From Candidatus Baldrarchaeum yapensis (GTDB lineage Archaea > Asgardarchaeota > Baldrarchaeia > Baldrarchaeales > Baldrarchaeaceae): a stretch of DNA of 5,305 nt. The stretch covers positions 1 to 5,305 of the forward strand of contig JAEOSH010000079.1 in NCBI GenBank assembly GCA_016840465.1, in the 5' to 3' direction. A program made the position numbers and the translations under genes. The notes beneath the pieces were generated by a model. That model searched no databases and was not told the origin of the DNA. It was given only the letters and a program-made list of their open reading frames with translations. Shown here piece after piece: positions 4,759 to 5,305 of the stretch; position 1 is the stretch's first letter; each line of letters starts with the position of its first letter.

Positions 4759-5305
4759 TCCTCCAACGGATCTCAGAGAGAGCATTGGAGGAGATACTGA
4801 AGCACATCAAGCACTCGAAAAGGGGAAGCTCCATCTGAGGTTTGGCAAGGAAGAAAGGAAGAAGTTGAGGGACGGACTTCTCAAAGATTGGAAGTACGCA
4901 AAACACTACGTAGATTCTGCAATAAACTCCGTTATCGGGCTGGTAAAGGGATGGATTTCCCTCTACAATGGGGGTAGAGCAAAATCCGAACCGGAGATAA
5001 CCAGAAAGACCGTATACGTGAAAACAACGCTCTTTTCAGTGAAGAATGGGAAGATTAAGATCACGATTGTGCCCCGAAAGCGGTACCTCGAAATCGACCT
5101 GACCCGATTTGACTATTTGCCGAAAGACCACGATGCCATCGACGGGTTGTTACTAACAGAGGATTGTTTGATAATAACGTTCAAGAGAAAGGTGGAGTTA
5201 GTAGAGCCGAAAGATTATGCGGCGTTCGACGTGAACCTCAAAAATATCACGGGATTTATCAATGGGAAAATCGTGAAATACGATCTTAGGGAGTTGTATC
5301 ACATC
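4730..5305 (+). pseudogene. tnpB: TnpB RNA-guided nuclease, N-terminal part, frameshifted and partial
   Basis: Frame 2 is open for 192 codons to the window end and encodes a typical archaeal TnpB N-terminus. It begins IKAYRVPIDNPPTDL (1-15), followed by KLHLRFGKEERKKL (33-46), a helical stretch WKYAKHYVDSAINSVIGLVK (54-73) and a beta-rich wedge region (about 90-160). FDVNLKNITGF (166-176) then brings the first RuvC aspartate, D167 (5228-5230). TnpB cuts DNA under omega RNA guidance and helps its element persist. Between residues 15 and 33 the right protein is in another frame: ISERALEEILKHIKHSKRG is read at 4770-4826. Two compensating shifts, near 4770-4779 and in the A/G run 4818-4828, are therefore needed, and some residues seem deleted at the first. 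No ATG lies in frame; the expected start codon before IKAYR reads GCA. TTG 4715 is the only nearby alternative. I call it damaged, though assembly errors could explain the shifts. Remaining RuvC residues and zinc ribbon are beyond the window. Confidence 0.8.

Larger units (their letters stand above)
4558..5305 (+). mobile_element. IS607/IS605-like element, left part, continues past window
   Basis: The HTH gene and tnpB overlap in the same direction, as tnpA and tnpB do in IS607-type elements. The left boundary is not visible: such elements lack terminal inverted repeats, and I can place it only somewhere between the DUF3786 start (4386) and ATG 4558. With no recombinase domain the unit looks non-autonomous. 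Confidence 0.55.

Noticed and set aside
4480-4785. Minus-strand open frames of 85-101 codons
   Set aside because: They lie opposite the HTH gene and the tnpB start, which have clear family motifs.
1-5305. CRISPR array or tandem direct repeats
   Set aside because: No regularly spaced repeated units were seen on either strand.

Overview
This 5.3 kb window looks archaeal. TATA-like boxes (for example TTTAAATA at 4525 and TTTTATATATTT at 1768-1757 on the minus strand) sit about 25-30 bases before probable starts. Ribosome sites match the archaeal 16S tail (GGTGAT, GAGGGG). The gene families present (DUF763, DUF3786, a stand-alone retropepsin-like protein, a DUF4405-like membrane protein) are common in archaea. 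The right-end TnpB resembles TnpBs I associate with anaerobic methane-oxidising or methanogen-related Euryarchaeota. That lineage guess is recall-based and modest.

Layout. Bases 1-102 are about 77% GC and look like the tail end of a TnpB-type element: a short C-terminal frame and a strong hairpin at 82-102. The element appears to have landed in a minus-strand membrane-protein gene (103-456), which also carries an apparent frameshift at a run of six A. A promoterless C-terminal half of a VapC-like PIN toxin follows (484-747), then a poorly supported ORF (813-1142). This first 1.3 kb reads as a graveyard of broken genes.

The central part is intact. On the minus strand are a retropepsin-like aspartyl protease (1326-1727) with its own promoter and a small two-helix DUF4405-like membrane protein (1914-2174). 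A gene-poor stretch with two mutually exclusive hairpins (2361-2400) leads to a DUF763 protein (2609-3715, plus strand). That gene runs tail to tail, with a 5-base gap, into a DUF3786 protein (3721-4386, minus strand).

The right end starts another element in the same orientation as the left one. A leaderless-looking gene for a stand-alone excisionase/MerR-type helix-turn-helix protein (4558-4758) overlaps a TnpB reading frame that runs off the window. This TnpB has no ATG start and carries two compensating frameshifts near its N-terminus, but keeps the first RuvC aspartate. I see no tRNA, rRNA or CRISPR array. No novel multi-gene system is evident. The most interesting items are the HTH-TnpB pair without a serine recombinase domain, the left element boundary inside a gene, the stand-alone retropepsin, and the alternative hairpins.
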